From: Bacteroides oleiciplenus YIT 12058
Lineage (GTDB): Bacteria > Bacteroidota > Bacteroidia > Bacteroidales > Bacteroidaceae
NCBI RefSeq assembly: GCF_000315485.1
Contig: NZ_JH992940.1
Location: 186,001 to 250,000, forward strand
Direction of reading: 5' to 3'
DNA length: 64,000 nucleotides
Shown: piece by piece, positions 48,916-57,614 of the stretch
Layout of the letters: each line of letters begins with the position of its first letter
How positions within the stretch are numbered: position 1 is the first letter of the stretch
Notes under the pieces: generated by a model
Database searches by the model: none
Told to the model about the DNA's origin: nothing
The model's input: the letters and a program-made list of their open reading frames with translations, nothing else
Position numbers and translations under genes: made by a program

Positions 48916-48972
48916 TTGCAGAATCAGCGGTAACTTCAATCGTAAATTGTAAATTGTTAAATAGTAAATACA

Positions 48973-49956
48973 ATGGTTTTTGCCAATATTGAATATTTGT
49001 TTTTGCTGCTGTTGCTTATACCTTATATAGTATGGTATATCATGAAGCGGAAGAATAATGAAGCGACACTTCAGATTTCGGATGCACGTGTGTATGCGCA
49101 TACGCCAAAGAGCTATAAGAACTATTTGTTGCATGTGCCTTTTATGCTGCGTATTGTTGCTTTGGCATTGATTATTGTGGTGCTGGCGCGTCCTCAAACT
49201 ACGAATAGCTGGCAAAACAGTGAAATTGAAGGTATCGATATCATGCTGGCTATCGACGTATCTACCAGTATGCTGGCAGAGGACTTGAAACCGAATCGTC
49301 TGGAAGCAGCGAAAGATGTGGCGGCGGAGTTTATCAATGGTCGTCCTAATGATAACATCGGTATTACATTATTTGCAGGTGAAAGTTTCACGCAATGTCC
49401 GCTGACAGTGGACCATGCCGTGTTGCTAAATTTATTTCAGGGTATTAAGAGTGGTATCATTGAAGATGGAACAGCAATCGGTATGGGTATTGCCAATGCG
49501 GTGACCCGTCTGAAAGATAGTAAAGCAAAGTCTAAAGTCATCATCCTGCTGACGGACGGTACAAACAATAGAGGAGATATTTCTCCGCTGACAGCAGCAG
49601 AGATAGCCAAGAGTTTTGGTATCCGTGTTTACACTATTGGTGTAGGTACGAATGGTATGGCACCTTATCCTTATCCTGTGGGTAATACGGTGCAGTATAC
49701 CAATATGGCGGTTGAGATTGATGAAAAGACACTGACGCAGATTGCTGCCACTACGGAAGGAAATTATTTCCGTGCTACCAGTAACTCTAAGTTGAAAGAA
49801 GTGTATGAGGAAATTGATAAGTTGGAAAAAACCAAGTTAAATGTAAAAGAGTATAGCAAGCGGCAAGAAGAATATCGTTGGTTTGCTTTGGCTGCATTCT
49901 TGTGTGTGTTGCTCGAAGTGTTGATCCGCAACTCTATTTTGAAGAAGATACCTTAA
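48973..49956 (+). CDS. batA: BatA, von Willebrand A domain membrane protein
   Basis: A 327-residue protein with two N-terminal membrane helices (about 5-20 and 55-75), a VWA domain with intact MIDAS (LAIDVSTSMLAED, ILLTDGTNNRGD) facing the periplasm or cytoplasm face of the membrane, and a C-terminal helix. The pair BatA/BatB is needed for aerotolerance in B. fragilis (bat operon). The 57-bp gap before it holds only AT-rich AAATTGT words. Confidence 0.93.
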   Translation: MVFANIEYLFLLLLLIPYIVWYIMKRKNNEATLQISDARVYAHTPKSYKNYLLHVPFMLRIVALALIIVVLARPQTTNSWQNSEIEGIDIMLAIDVSTSMLAEDLKPNRLEAAKDVAAEFINGRPNDNIGITLFAGESFTQCPLTVDHAVLLNLFQGIKSGIIEDGTAIGMGIANAVTRLKDSKAKSKVIILLTDGTNNRGDISPLTAAEIAKSFGIRVYTIGVGTNGMAPYPYPVGNTVQYTNMAVEIDEKTLTQIAATTEGNYFRATSNSKLKEVYEEIDKLEKTKLNVKEYSKRQEEYRWFALAAFLCVLLEVLIRNSILKKIP

Positions 49957-49998
49957 AAACAATGCGTTAATTGTAAATTACTAAATTGTAATAGAAAG

Positions 49999-51045
49999 AT
50001 GTTTCGATTTGAAGAACCTACATATTTATACCTGTTGCTCCTGTTGCCTCTTTTGGCGGCTTTCTATCTGTACTCCAATTTCCGGAGACGGAAAGCAATC
50101 CGCAAGTTTGGTGACCCGGTGCTGATGGCACAACTGATGCCGGATGTATCCAAGTATCGTCCGGATGTGAAGTTTTGGTTAGTGTTTGCTGCAATCGGAC
50201 TGTTTGCAGTATTGTTGGCACGTCCACAGTTTGGCTCCAAACTGGAAACTGTGAAGCGTCAGGGAGTGGAAGTGATGATTGCATTGGATATATCTAACTC
50301 CATGTTGGCGCAAGATGTGCAACCCAGCCGTTTGGAAAAGGCGAAAAGGCTGGTTGCACAGTTGGTGGATAGGATGGAGAATGATAAGGTTGGCATGATT
50401 GTGTTTGCCGGGGATGCTTTTACGCAGTTGCCTATTACGAGCGATTATATTTCTGCCAAGATGTTTTTGGAGTCCATTAATCCGTCGCTGATATCAAAAC
50501 AGGGTACTGCAATCGGGGCGGCAATCAATCTGGCGACACGTAGTTTTACACCTCAGGAAGGAGTAGGGCGCTCTGTGATTGTTATTACTGATGGTGAGAA
50601 CCATGAAGGTGGTGCGGTAGAAGCTGCTAAAGCTGCTGCAGAGAAAGGTATTCAAGTCAACGTTTTGGGCGTAGGTATGCCTGACGGTGCTCCCATTCCT
50701 GTAGAAGGAACGAATGATTTCCGTCGTGACCGTGAAGGAAATGTAGTTGTAACTCGACTGAATGAGCAGATGTGTCAGGAGATAGCTCAGGCGGGAGATG
50801 GAATTTATGTGCGTGTAGATAATTCGAATGCTGCACAAAAGGCGATTACTCAGGAAATTAATAAAATGGCGAAAGCGGATGTGGAAACACAGGTTTACAC
50901 AGAGTTCAATGAACAATTTCAGGCCGTTGCATGGATTATTCTGTTGCTGCTATTGGCTGAAATGCTGATTCTGGAACGTAAGAACCCGTTATTCCGTAAT
51001 ATCCATTTGTTTAAAAAGGAAGAAAGGTATGATGATGAGAAATAA
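49999..51045 (+). CDS. batB: BatB, von Willebrand A domain membrane protein
   Basis: A 348-residue paralogue of BatA with the same layout: two N-terminal helices, VWA domain (ALDISNSMLAQD, VIVITDGENHEGG) and a C-terminal helix (FQAVAWIILLLLLAEMLILE). The MIDAS residues are intact. Its end overlaps the batC start by 17 bp. Confidence 0.93.
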   Translation: MFRFEEPTYLYLLLLLPLLAAFYLYSNFRRRKAIRKFGDPVLMAQLMPDVSKYRPDVKFWLVFAAIGLFAVLLARPQFGSKLETVKRQGVEVMIALDISNSMLAQDVQPSRLEKAKRLVAQLVDRMENDKVGMIVFAGDAFTQLPITSDYISAKMFLESINPSLISKQGTAIGAAINLATRSFTPQEGVGRSVIVITDGENHEGGAVEAAKAAAEKGIQVNVLGVGMPDGAPIPVEGTNDFRRDREGNVVVTRLNEQMCQEIAQAGDGIYVRVDNSNAAQKAITQEINKMAKADVETQVYTEFNEQFQAVAWIILLLLLAEMLILERKNPLFRNIHLFKKEERYDDEK

Positions 51046-51739
51046 AACTATCGGAATTATCTTGCTGCTATTGACGGCTGTTTCGGTTTCTGCACAGAAA
51101 GCGGAACGTGATTTTATTCGTAAGGGAAACCGTGCGTATAAGGATAGTACGTATGTGAATGCTGAAGTAAATTATCGCAAGGCAATTGATGTTAATCCGA
51201 AATCAACGGTTTCCATGTATAATTTGGGCAATACGCTTATGCAACAAAATAAATTGCAGGAAGCTATGGAACAGTATGTTGCTGCCACTAAAATGGAGAA
51301 GGATAAGAGCAAACTTGCTCAAATCTATCATAATATGGGGGTAATATTTCATTCTGGTAAAGATTATGCGAAAGCAGTGGAAGCATATAAGGAGTCGTTG
51401 CGTAATAATCCGAAAGATAACGAAACACGCTATAATTTGGCTCTGGCTCAGAAAATGTTGAAAGATCAGGAACAAAACCAACAAAATCAAGACCAGAATC
51501 AGGATCAGAATAAACAGGATCAGGAAAAAGAGCAAGATAAAGACAAGCAAGACCAGAATAAACAAGACCAGCAAAACCAGGACCAACAACAGCAACCACA
51601 GCAACCACAAGACAATCAAATGTCGAAGGAGAACGCTGAGCAGCTCTTGAAGTCGGTTATGCAGGACGAAAAGGATGTACAGGATAAGGTGAAGAAGCAA
51701 CAAGTTATTCAGGGCGGTCGCTTAGAAAAGGATTGGTAA
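51029..51739 (+). CDS. batC: BatC, TPR protein with Gln/Asp-rich tail
   Basis: A 236-residue secreted protein: signal peptide, TPR repeats (about 25-145, VSMYNLGNTLMQQNKLQEAM) and a low-complexity stretch of Gln, Asp, Asn and Lys (about 148-195), then a charged end. Three in-frame ATGs (51029, 51032, 51035) follow an AGGAAGAAAGG sequence, and the exact one cannot be decided. It is coupled to batB by overlap. Confidence 0.9.
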   Translation: MMMRNKTIGIILLLLTAVSVSAQKAERDFIRKGNRAYKDSTYVNAEVNYRKAIDVNPKSTVSMYNLGNTLMQQNKLQEAMEQYVAATKMEKDKSKLAQIYHNMGVIFHSGKDYAKAVEAYKESLRNNPKDNETRYNLALAQKMLKDQEQNQQNQDQNQDQNKQDQEKEQDKDKQDQNKQDQQNQDQQQQPQQPQDNQMSKENAEQLLKSVMQDEKDVQDKVKKQQVIQGGRLEKDW

Positions 51740-51761
51740 ATAATAAAAGATACGATAATAT

Positions 51762-53612
51762 ATGAGAAAATTAATTTTCTTATGGATAGCACTGATTGCA
51801 GTCAGTTTACAGGCTTTTGCCGATGAGAAAGTGTCATTTTCCGCGTCAGCTCCTGATGCAGTAGCGGTAGGTGACCAGTTTCGGCTGACATATACAGTGA
51901 CTACACAGAAGGTAAGAGATTTCCGTGCTCCCTCTATCAAGGGATTTGATGTATTGATGGGACCTAGTCGTTCGCAGCAAAGTAGTGTGCAGATTATTAA
52001 CGGGGTATCAACTTCGACCAGTAGCATCACCTTCACTTATATTCTGATGGCTACAACGGAAGGTAGTTTCACCATTCCGGGTGCTACAATTACGGCCGAT
52101 GGTAATCAAATGATATCTAATTCAGTGCATGTCAAAGTGCTTCCGGCAGACCAAGCGGGAGCAGCGGCATCCTCAAGTGGAAGTAGTGGTGCTCAGCAAG
52201 GTAGTAATGCTAGCCGTGCTTCTTCTGGAGCTTCTGTCTCTAATCAGGATTTGTTTATTGCGGCTACTGCAAGTAAAACCAATGTATATGAGCAGGAAGC
52301 TTTCCTGTTGACTTATAAAATCTATACTTTGGTTGATTTGCAACGCTTTGATAATGTGAAACTTCCTGATTTCAAAGGGTTTCATTCACAGGAAGTAGAA
52401 CTTCCGAATGATAGAAGATGGAGTTTGGAACATTATAAGGGTAGAAATTATCAAACTACCATTTATCGTCAGTTTGTACTGTTTCCACAACAATCTGGCA
52501 ATTTGACCATTGAACCGGCGCGTTTTGATGCTTCTATTGCAAAAGCTACCCAAGTGTCAGACCCATTTGAAGCCTTTTTTAATGGGGGCAGCAATTATAT
52601 TGAAATAAAGAAGACGTTAACTACCCCTAAGCTGACAATTGATGTTAAGCCATTGCCGGAAGGTAAGCCTGCCGATTTCTCTGGTGGAGTGGGAGAGTTC
52701 AGTATTTCTTCTTCCATCAATAGCACTAATGTGAAGACAAACGATGCTATTACCATTAAACTTGTGATTTCTGGTACAGGTAATTTAAAGTTGATAGGTG
52801 ATCCGGAGATCAAGTTTCCAGATGATTTTGAAGTGTATGACCCCAAAGTTGACAATAAGTTTCGTTTAACAAATGCAGGGCTATCGGGTAGTAAAGTGAT
52901 TGAATATCTGGCTATTCCGCGCAATGCTGGTACGTTTAAGATACCAGCTGTTAAATTCAGCTATTTCGATATCAAATCCCATTCCTACAAGACACTGACT
53001 ACAGAGGAATATGAATTGCATGTAGAGAAGGGTGAAGGTAATGCTGCACAGACTATCGCAAATTTCACTAATAAAGAAGATTTGAAAATCCTGAATGAAG
53101 ATATTCGTTTCATCAAGCAAAATGATGTGACTCTTTCTCAAAAGGGCGATTTCTTCTTTGACTCTATGGTGTATTGGTTGCTCTATTTGGTACCTGGTGT
53201 TGTATTTATCATATTCTTTATTGTTTATCGTAAACAGATAGCTGCTAATGCCAATGTGGCTAAAATGCGTACAAAAAAGGCGAATAAGGTTGCTGTTAAG
53301 CGTATGAAGTTGGCAGGTAAGCTATTGGCTGAAAATAAGAAAGATGTTTTTTATGATGAGGTATTGAAGGCTCTTTGGGGATATATTAGTGACAAACTGA
53401 ATATCCCGGTTTCACGACTCTCTAAAGACAATATTGAAGAGGAGCTTCGTAAATATGGAGTAGAAGATGCTTTGATTAAAGAGTTCCTAGTAGCACTGAA
53501 TGATTGTGAATTTGCCCGTTTTGCTCCTGGTGATGATAATCAGGCTATGGATAAGGTTTATTCAGCCTCATTGGCGGTGATAAGTAAAATGGAGAATTCG
53601 ATTAAACATTAA
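51762..53612 (+). CDS. batD: BatD, oxygen-tolerance family protein
   Basis: A 616-residue protein with signal peptide (ending LQAFADE), several beta-rich periplasmic domains of the BatD family (with a Ser/Gly/Ala-rich linker near 130-155), one transmembrane helix (about 472-490, YWLLYLVPGVVFIIFFIVY) and a cytoplasmic tail of about 125 residues with FYDEVLKALWGYISDKLNIP. It presumably scaffolds the VWA and TPR proteins. Confidence 0.92.
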   Translation: MRKLIFLWIALIAVSLQAFADEKVSFSASAPDAVAVGDQFRLTYTVTTQKVRDFRAPSIKGFDVLMGPSRSQQSSVQIINGVSTSTSSITFTYILMATTEGSFTIPGATITADGNQMISNSVHVKVLPADQAGAAASSSGSSGAQQGSNASRASSGASVSNQDLFIAATASKTNVYEQEAFLLTYKIYTLVDLQRFDNVKLPDFKGFHSQEVELPNDRRWSLEHYKGRNYQTTIYRQFVLFPQQSGNLTIEPARFDASIAKATQVSDPFEAFFNGGSNYIEIKKTLTTPKLTIDVKPLPEGKPADFSGGVGEFSISSSINSTNVKTNDAITIKLVISGTGNLKLIGDPEIKFPDDFEVYDPKVDNKFRLTNAGLSGSKVIEYLAIPRNAGTFKIPAVKFSYFDIKSHSYKTLTTEEYELHVEKGEGNAAQTIANFTNKEDLKILNEDIRFIKQNDVTLSQKGDFFFDSMVYWLLYLVPGVVFIIFFIVYRKQIAANANVAKMRTKKANKVAVKRMKLAGKLLAENKKDVFYDEVLKALWGYISDKLNIPVSRLSKDNIEEELRKYGVEDALIKEFLVALNDCEFARFAPGDDNQAMDKVYSASLAVISKMENSIKH

Positions 53613-53614
53613 TT

Positions 53615-53620
53615 AGGAGG
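53615..53620 (+). promoter_or_regulatory. Perfect Shine-Dalgarno sequence before batE
   Basis: AGGAGG, 7 nt before the ATG at 53628 and 4 nt before the ATG at 53625. Such sites are rare in Bacteroidetes; the spacing favours the second ATG. Confidence 0.6.
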
Positions 53621-53627
53621 TTATATG

Positions 53628-54458
53628 ATGAAAAAGATATTGTTTTTGACCCTCGGCCTGCTTATGGCGATGACCTCTTTTGGACAGGCTGATACATTGC
53701 AAAATGTAAATGATTCAGTTTTATTAGTAGGTTCTCACTCAGAATTCTCAGCAACAAAGCAAGAGAATAGTGTGACAAAAGCAGAAGGAGATAGTGCATA
53801 TTTGAAGAATGATTATGCTTCTGCCATTCAGATATATGAAGCTTTGTTGAAGGATGGAGAAGCTGCTGAAGTATATTATAATTTAGGAAACAGCTATTAT
53901 AAAGCTGGTGATATAGCAAAGGCTATTTTAAATTATGAGCGTGCCTTACTGATGCAACCTGGTAATGCTGATATCCGTGCGAATCTGGAAATAGCTCGTG
54001 CAAAAACAGTTGATAAAGTAATTCCGGTAGCTGAAATCTTTTTTGTATCCTGGACAAAATCGTTGATTAATTGTTTGAGTGTGGATGTTTGGGCAAAAGT
54101 AGGTATTGTTGGTTTCTTCTTATTGCTGATATCTCTTTATTTCTTTTTCTTTTCCAGACAGGTTGTATGGAAAAAGATTGGTTTCATCACAGGAATAGTA
54201 TTTCTGGTACTGGTCATATTAGCAAATGTTTTTGCCTTCCAGCAAAAAAGTGAATTATTGAATCGTAACAATGCTATTGTCTTAACTCCGAGTGTAACGG
54301 TGCGCAGTACTCCTAGTGAGAGTGGCACCAGTTTGTTTATATTGCATGAAGGGCGAAAGGTAGAAATTAAAGATAACTCTATGCGTGAGTGGAAAGAAAT
54401 CCGCCTAGAAGATGGTAAAGTAGGGTGGGTGCCTGCATCATCTGTAGAGGTCATCTAA
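53628..54458 (+). CDS. batE: BatE, TPR and SH3b-like protein
   Basis: A 276-residue protein (ATG 53628 preferred by spacing to AGGAGG; 53625 adds one Met). Signal peptide, TPR repeats (AEVYYNLGNSYYKAGDIAKA), two transmembrane helices (about 152-175 and 183-202) and a C-terminal SH3b-like domain (VTVRSTPSESGTSLF, GKVGWVPASSVEVI). Last gene of the Bat operon. Confidence 0.92.
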   Translation: MKKILFLTLGLLMAMTSFGQADTLQNVNDSVLLVGSHSEFSATKQENSVTKAEGDSAYLKNDYASAIQIYEALLKDGEAAEVYYNLGNSYYKAGDIAKAILNYERALLMQPGNADIRANLEIARAKTVDKVIPVAEIFFVSWTKSLINCLSVDVWAKVGIVGFFLLLISLYFFFFSRQVVWKKIGFITGIVFLVLVILANVFAFQQKSELLNRNNAIVLTPSVTVRSTPSESGTSLFILHEGRKVEIKDNSMREWKEIRLEDGKVGWVPASSVEVI

Positions 54459-54500
54459 TAGCTATAATTTTTTCATAGTAAGATAGTTAATAATAGGAAA

Positions 54501-54550
54501 GAAACCTGTTAAAAGAGAAAGTATCAATGCTCTTTTAACAGGTTTCTTTT
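54501..54550 (+). terminator. Terminator of the Bat operon
   Basis: Perfect 17-bp stem (54501-54517 with 54530-54546), 12-nt loop, then TTTT. Confidence 0.93.
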
Positions 54551-54657
54551 ATTTTGTAAAAAAGACACCAAAAATGTTTGTTTTATCTTTTTTTTTCCTT
54601 AAGTTTATAGCGTGATAAGTAAAACTCACAGAGTTATTAACCATTAAATTTATAAAT

Positions 54658-54930
54658 ATGAGAACAATAACATTTAATGAACTTCGCAGAATTAAAGACT
54701 CGTTACCCACTGGTAGTATGCATAGAATAGCCGATGAGCTCGGACTGAACGTCGATACAGTTAGAAACTTCTTTGGGGGACACAATTTCAAAGAAGGTAA
54801 GAGTGTTGGAATACATTTGGAGCCTGGTCCTGATGGCGGTTTGGTGATGTTGGACGACACTACAGTTCTTGATAGAGCTCTCAAAATACTAGATGAGATG
54901 AATGCTAATGCTGAGCCTGTTCGAGCTTAA
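54658..54930 (+). CDS. Small helix-turn-helix DNA-binding protein
   Basis: A 90-residue protein whose residues 18-42 (GSMHRIADELGLNVDTVRNF) read as a LacI/MerR-like helix-turn-helix, followed by a Gly-rich beta segment (HLEPGPDGGLVML) and a C-terminal helix. I do not recognise a named family; short proteins of this type are conserved in Bacteroidales. It is a single gene with terminators on both sides. Its target is unknown. Confidence 0.75.
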   Translation: MRTITFNELRRIKDSLPTGSMHRIADELGLNVDTVRNFFGGHNFKEGKSVGIHLEPGPDGGLVMLDDTTVLDRALKILDEMNANAEPVRA

Positions 54931-54948
54931 GAAAAGAAAGTAAAAATG

Positions 54949-54983
54949 AATCCCAATTGATAAACAAACAATTGGGATTTCTT
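54949..54983 (+). terminator. Terminator after the small HTH gene
   Basis: AATCCCAATTG (54949-54959) and CAATTGGGATT (54969-54979) form a perfect 11-bp stem with a 9-nt loop and a short T-rich tail. Confidence 0.85.
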
Positions 54984-55012
54984 ATTTGTTTATAAAGTAA
55001 AAACAGTTGATT

Positions 55013-56143
55013 ATGGAAGACAAGTTAGTAACCTTAGCCATTCTGACTTATGCCAAAGCTCAGATATTGAAAAATGTACTTGAGAATGAAGGTATCGAGA
55101 CTTATATTCACAATGTAAATCAAATACAACCTGTAGTATCTTCGGGTGTGCGCTTACGTATAAAAGAAAGTGATTTACCACGTGCACTGAAGATTACTGA
55201 AAGCTCTGCCTGGCTATCTGAAGAGGTAGTGGGAGGGAAGTCACCTAAAGTGGAGAAAGAGAGCAATAAGGTCTTAGTTCCTGTCGACTTCTCTAATTAT
55301 TCGATGAAAGCATGTGAATTTGGTTTTAACTTTGCTCAAAATATGGGTGCAGAAGTAGTATTATTACATGTCTACTTTACACCGATTTATACTACTTCAT
55401 TGCCTTATGGAGATGTCTTTAATTACCAGATTACGGATGAAGAGAATGTGAAAAATATACTACATAAAGTCCATGAGGATTTAAATGCTTTATCGAATAA
55501 GGTGAAGGAAAAAGTGGCTTCAGGAGAATTCCCAAATGTGAAATATAGCTGTGTATTGCGTGAAGGTATTCCTGAAGAAGAAATCCTTCGATATTCAAAA
55601 GAATATCGACCACGTATTGTTATTATGGGTACCCGTGGTAAAAATCAGAAAGATATTGACTTGATTGGTAGTGTAACGGCTGAAGTTATTGAGCGAAGTC
55701 GTATGCCGGTTTTGGCCATACCAGAGAATACTCCATTTAAACAATTGGCTGAAGCTAAACGCATTGCATTTATCACCAATTTTGATCAACGGGACTTAAT
55801 TGCATTTGATTCATTGATTGCTGCTTTGAAACCATTTCATTTCTCTGTATCTTTAATTCATTTATCGGATGTTAAAGATACATGGAATGAAATCAAATTA
55901 GGTGGTATTAAAGAATACTTCCAAAAACAGTATCCGGATTTAGAAATACATTATGATGTTGTGATGAATGATGATTTCTTAAATAGCTTAGATAACTATA
56001 TAAAAACGAATCATATTGATATTATCACATTAACAACATATAAACGGAATATCTTTTCCCGCTTATTTAATCCAGGAATTGCACGGAAGATGATTTTTCA
56101 TTCTGATACGCCGCTATTGGTTATTTATGGGCGTCCAAGTTAA
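55013..56143 (+). CDS. Tandem universal stress protein with DUF2007 domain
   Basis: A 376-residue cytoplasmic protein starting at ATG 55013 (a TTG two codons earlier is less likely). Residues 1-70 are a DUF2007 domain (LAILTYAKAQILKNVLENEG). Two universal stress protein (UspA) domains follow, about 85-230 (KVLVPVDFSNYSMKACEFGF, with the ATP-type motif IVIMGTRGKN near 205-215) and 240-376 (RIAFITNFDQRD). The second domain lacks the glycine-rich ATP motif. Single gene between two terminators. Confidence 0.88.
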   Translation: MEDKLVTLAILTYAKAQILKNVLENEGIETYIHNVNQIQPVVSSGVRLRIKESDLPRALKITESSAWLSEEVVGGKSPKVEKESNKVLVPVDFSNYSMKACEFGFNFAQNMGAEVVLLHVYFTPIYTTSLPYGDVFNYQITDEENVKNILHKVHEDLNALSNKVKEKVASGEFPNVKYSCVLREGIPEEEILRYSKEYRPRIVIMGTRGKNQKDIDLIGSVTAEVIERSRMPVLAIPENTPFKQLAEAKRIAFITNFDQRDLIAFDSLIAALKPFHFSVSLIHLSDVKDTWNEIKLGGIKEYFQKQYPDLEIHYDVVMNDDFLNSLDNYIKTNHIDIITLTTYKRNIFSRLFNPGIARKMIFHSDTPLLVIYGRPS

Positions 56144-56261
56144 AGAAAATAACGCCTGCATTTTAAATTAATAATCGGTATTATGTTTAATACAAAATGA
56201 TATTATTCTTCATATCTAATTATTACTTCCCCATTTTATAAAGAGATTCAGAGAAAAAAAT

Positions 56262-56312
56262 AAAAACTAAAAAGCCTAGTCAACACTGAAGTGACTAGGC
56301 TTTTTAGTTTTT
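56262..56312. terminator. Bidirectional terminator between convergent genes
   Basis: Perfect 21-bp stem (56262-56282 with 56292-56312) around a 9-nt loop with A and T runs, serving both the stress-protein gene and the TPR gene. Confidence 0.95.
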
Positions 56313-56326
56313 ATACCTAGGCTTTT

Positions 56327-57583
56327 TTAATTCACCATTTTTTCAATTTCTTCAAATTCCGGTCCCATATCCAGATTATAGTATACTCGATACAAACCAT
56401 TCATCCATAAATCTTTTTGGTCCGGTTTCAATTCTCTTGCTTTTTCATAGCAAGGTTTTGCCTTTTCATAAAAAGCTTTCAAAGTAGCTTGATCTTCCTT
56501 GTATTTCGGATCATTAACATCTGCACTTGCTTTCTCAGAAAAGTCTTGTGCTTGCAAACAGTAGATCAAACCTAAATTGGAATATGCTTCTGCATAAGTA
56601 GGATCTATATCTGTTGTTTTTTGGTAATATTCAACAGCTTTATTAAGTGCATCTGCAGCCTCTTGATCCTTCTTTTCATTCTTTAGGTTAGTATACATAT
56701 TGTGATAAAGATATCCTTTTACATATAGATAGAATGTATTATTCGGATCTTTTTCCAACATACCATCAGCAAATTGCATAGCCTCGTCATATTTATTATT
56801 GTTGCTATAATAATCAATCAGATGACCAAAGAAGAATGAATGTTGCGGATATTTCTGCAAACCTTCTTTTAAGGAAGCAACCCATTTAACAGTATCACCT
56901 TGTGCTTTTAAGGCTGTAGAGATGAACTCCATAGCATATTGACCTACTTCTTTATCATTCTGGGCATACGGAGCATACTTCAAAACGCTCGGATAATCTT
57001 CCATTTTAGCAGCAGCCAAGCTTGCGTAATACGCAATCTGAGGCAAGATAGTATCTGTTTGCAAGAAGTTTTCTTTCTCAAACATTGGACTCTGAGCTGT
57101 TTCAATGTAAGTTCCAAAGAAATCTAACGCCTCTTTGTTCTTCTCCAGATTATAGTATTGAATACCACCATTGATTAAGTTAGGCCGTTCTGCAATAATA
57201 GCAGCAGAATTAGCTTTCCTGTATTTATTTTTAATTTTTCCCTTTTCGTTCGGAACCTGTGCTAATTCATCGCACTTAAGGTAGTATTTACACATGTTCA
57301 ATGCACTATTATATACCTTAAGTGTATCGTAAGGTTTTCTTAAATAAGCATTTTCCATTTGCTTTTCATTACTTCTTTTTTGAATAAAGCCTGCTACATC
57401 CCAAGTCTCAGCATTATCCTTTGTTTCAGGATTAGTTAAGGCTTGATTGATGAGCTGTTCGGCCTTATTAAAGTCCGGATTCACTTCATTCGCAATGCTT
57501 TTAGCTTCTTTCACAGTCTTTTCCTGAGCGAAAGTGAAGCCTGCAGCGAGCAATAAAATCACTGAAAATAATACTCTTTTCAT
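56327..57583 (-). CDS. Secreted TPR-repeat protein
   Basis: A 418-residue protein; the ATG at 57583 begins a good signal peptide (MKRVLFSVILLLAAGFTFAQ), so the 16-codon upstream extension that overlaps gyrA is rejected. The mature part is made of TPR helices, clearest near the C-terminus (DPTYAEAYSNLGLIYCLQAQ). Bacteroides proteins of this type are annotated only as TPR proteins. It lies 31 bp after gyrA on the same strand and is probably co-transcribed. Confidence 0.85.
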   Translation of the reverse strand: MKRVLFSVILLLAAGFTFAQEKTVKEAKSIANEVNPDFNKAEQLINQALTNPETKDNAETWDVAGFIQKRSNEKQMENAYLRKPYDTLKVYNSALNMCKYYLKCDELAQVPNEKGKIKNKYRKANSAAIIAERPNLINGGIQYYNLEKNKEALDFFGTYIETAQSPMFEKENFLQTDTILPQIAYYASLAAAKMEDYPSVLKYAPYAQNDKEVGQYAMEFISTALKAQGDTVKWVASLKEGLQKYPQHSFFFGHLIDYYSNNNKYDEAMQFADGMLEKDPNNTFYLYVKGYLYHNMYTNLKNEKKDQEAADALNKAVEYYQKTTDIDPTYAEAYSNLGLIYCLQAQDFSEKASADVNDPKYKEDQATLKAFYEKAKPCYEKARELKPDQKDLWMNGLYRVYYNLDMGPEFEEIEKMVN

Positions 57584-57614
57584 GATAAATGTAAAATTAA
57601 AATTAATATTATGT

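Noticed and set aside
51475..51620. Q/D/N/K codon repeats in batC as a DNA repeat element
   Set aside because: They are in frame and encode the low-complexity tail typical of BatC.
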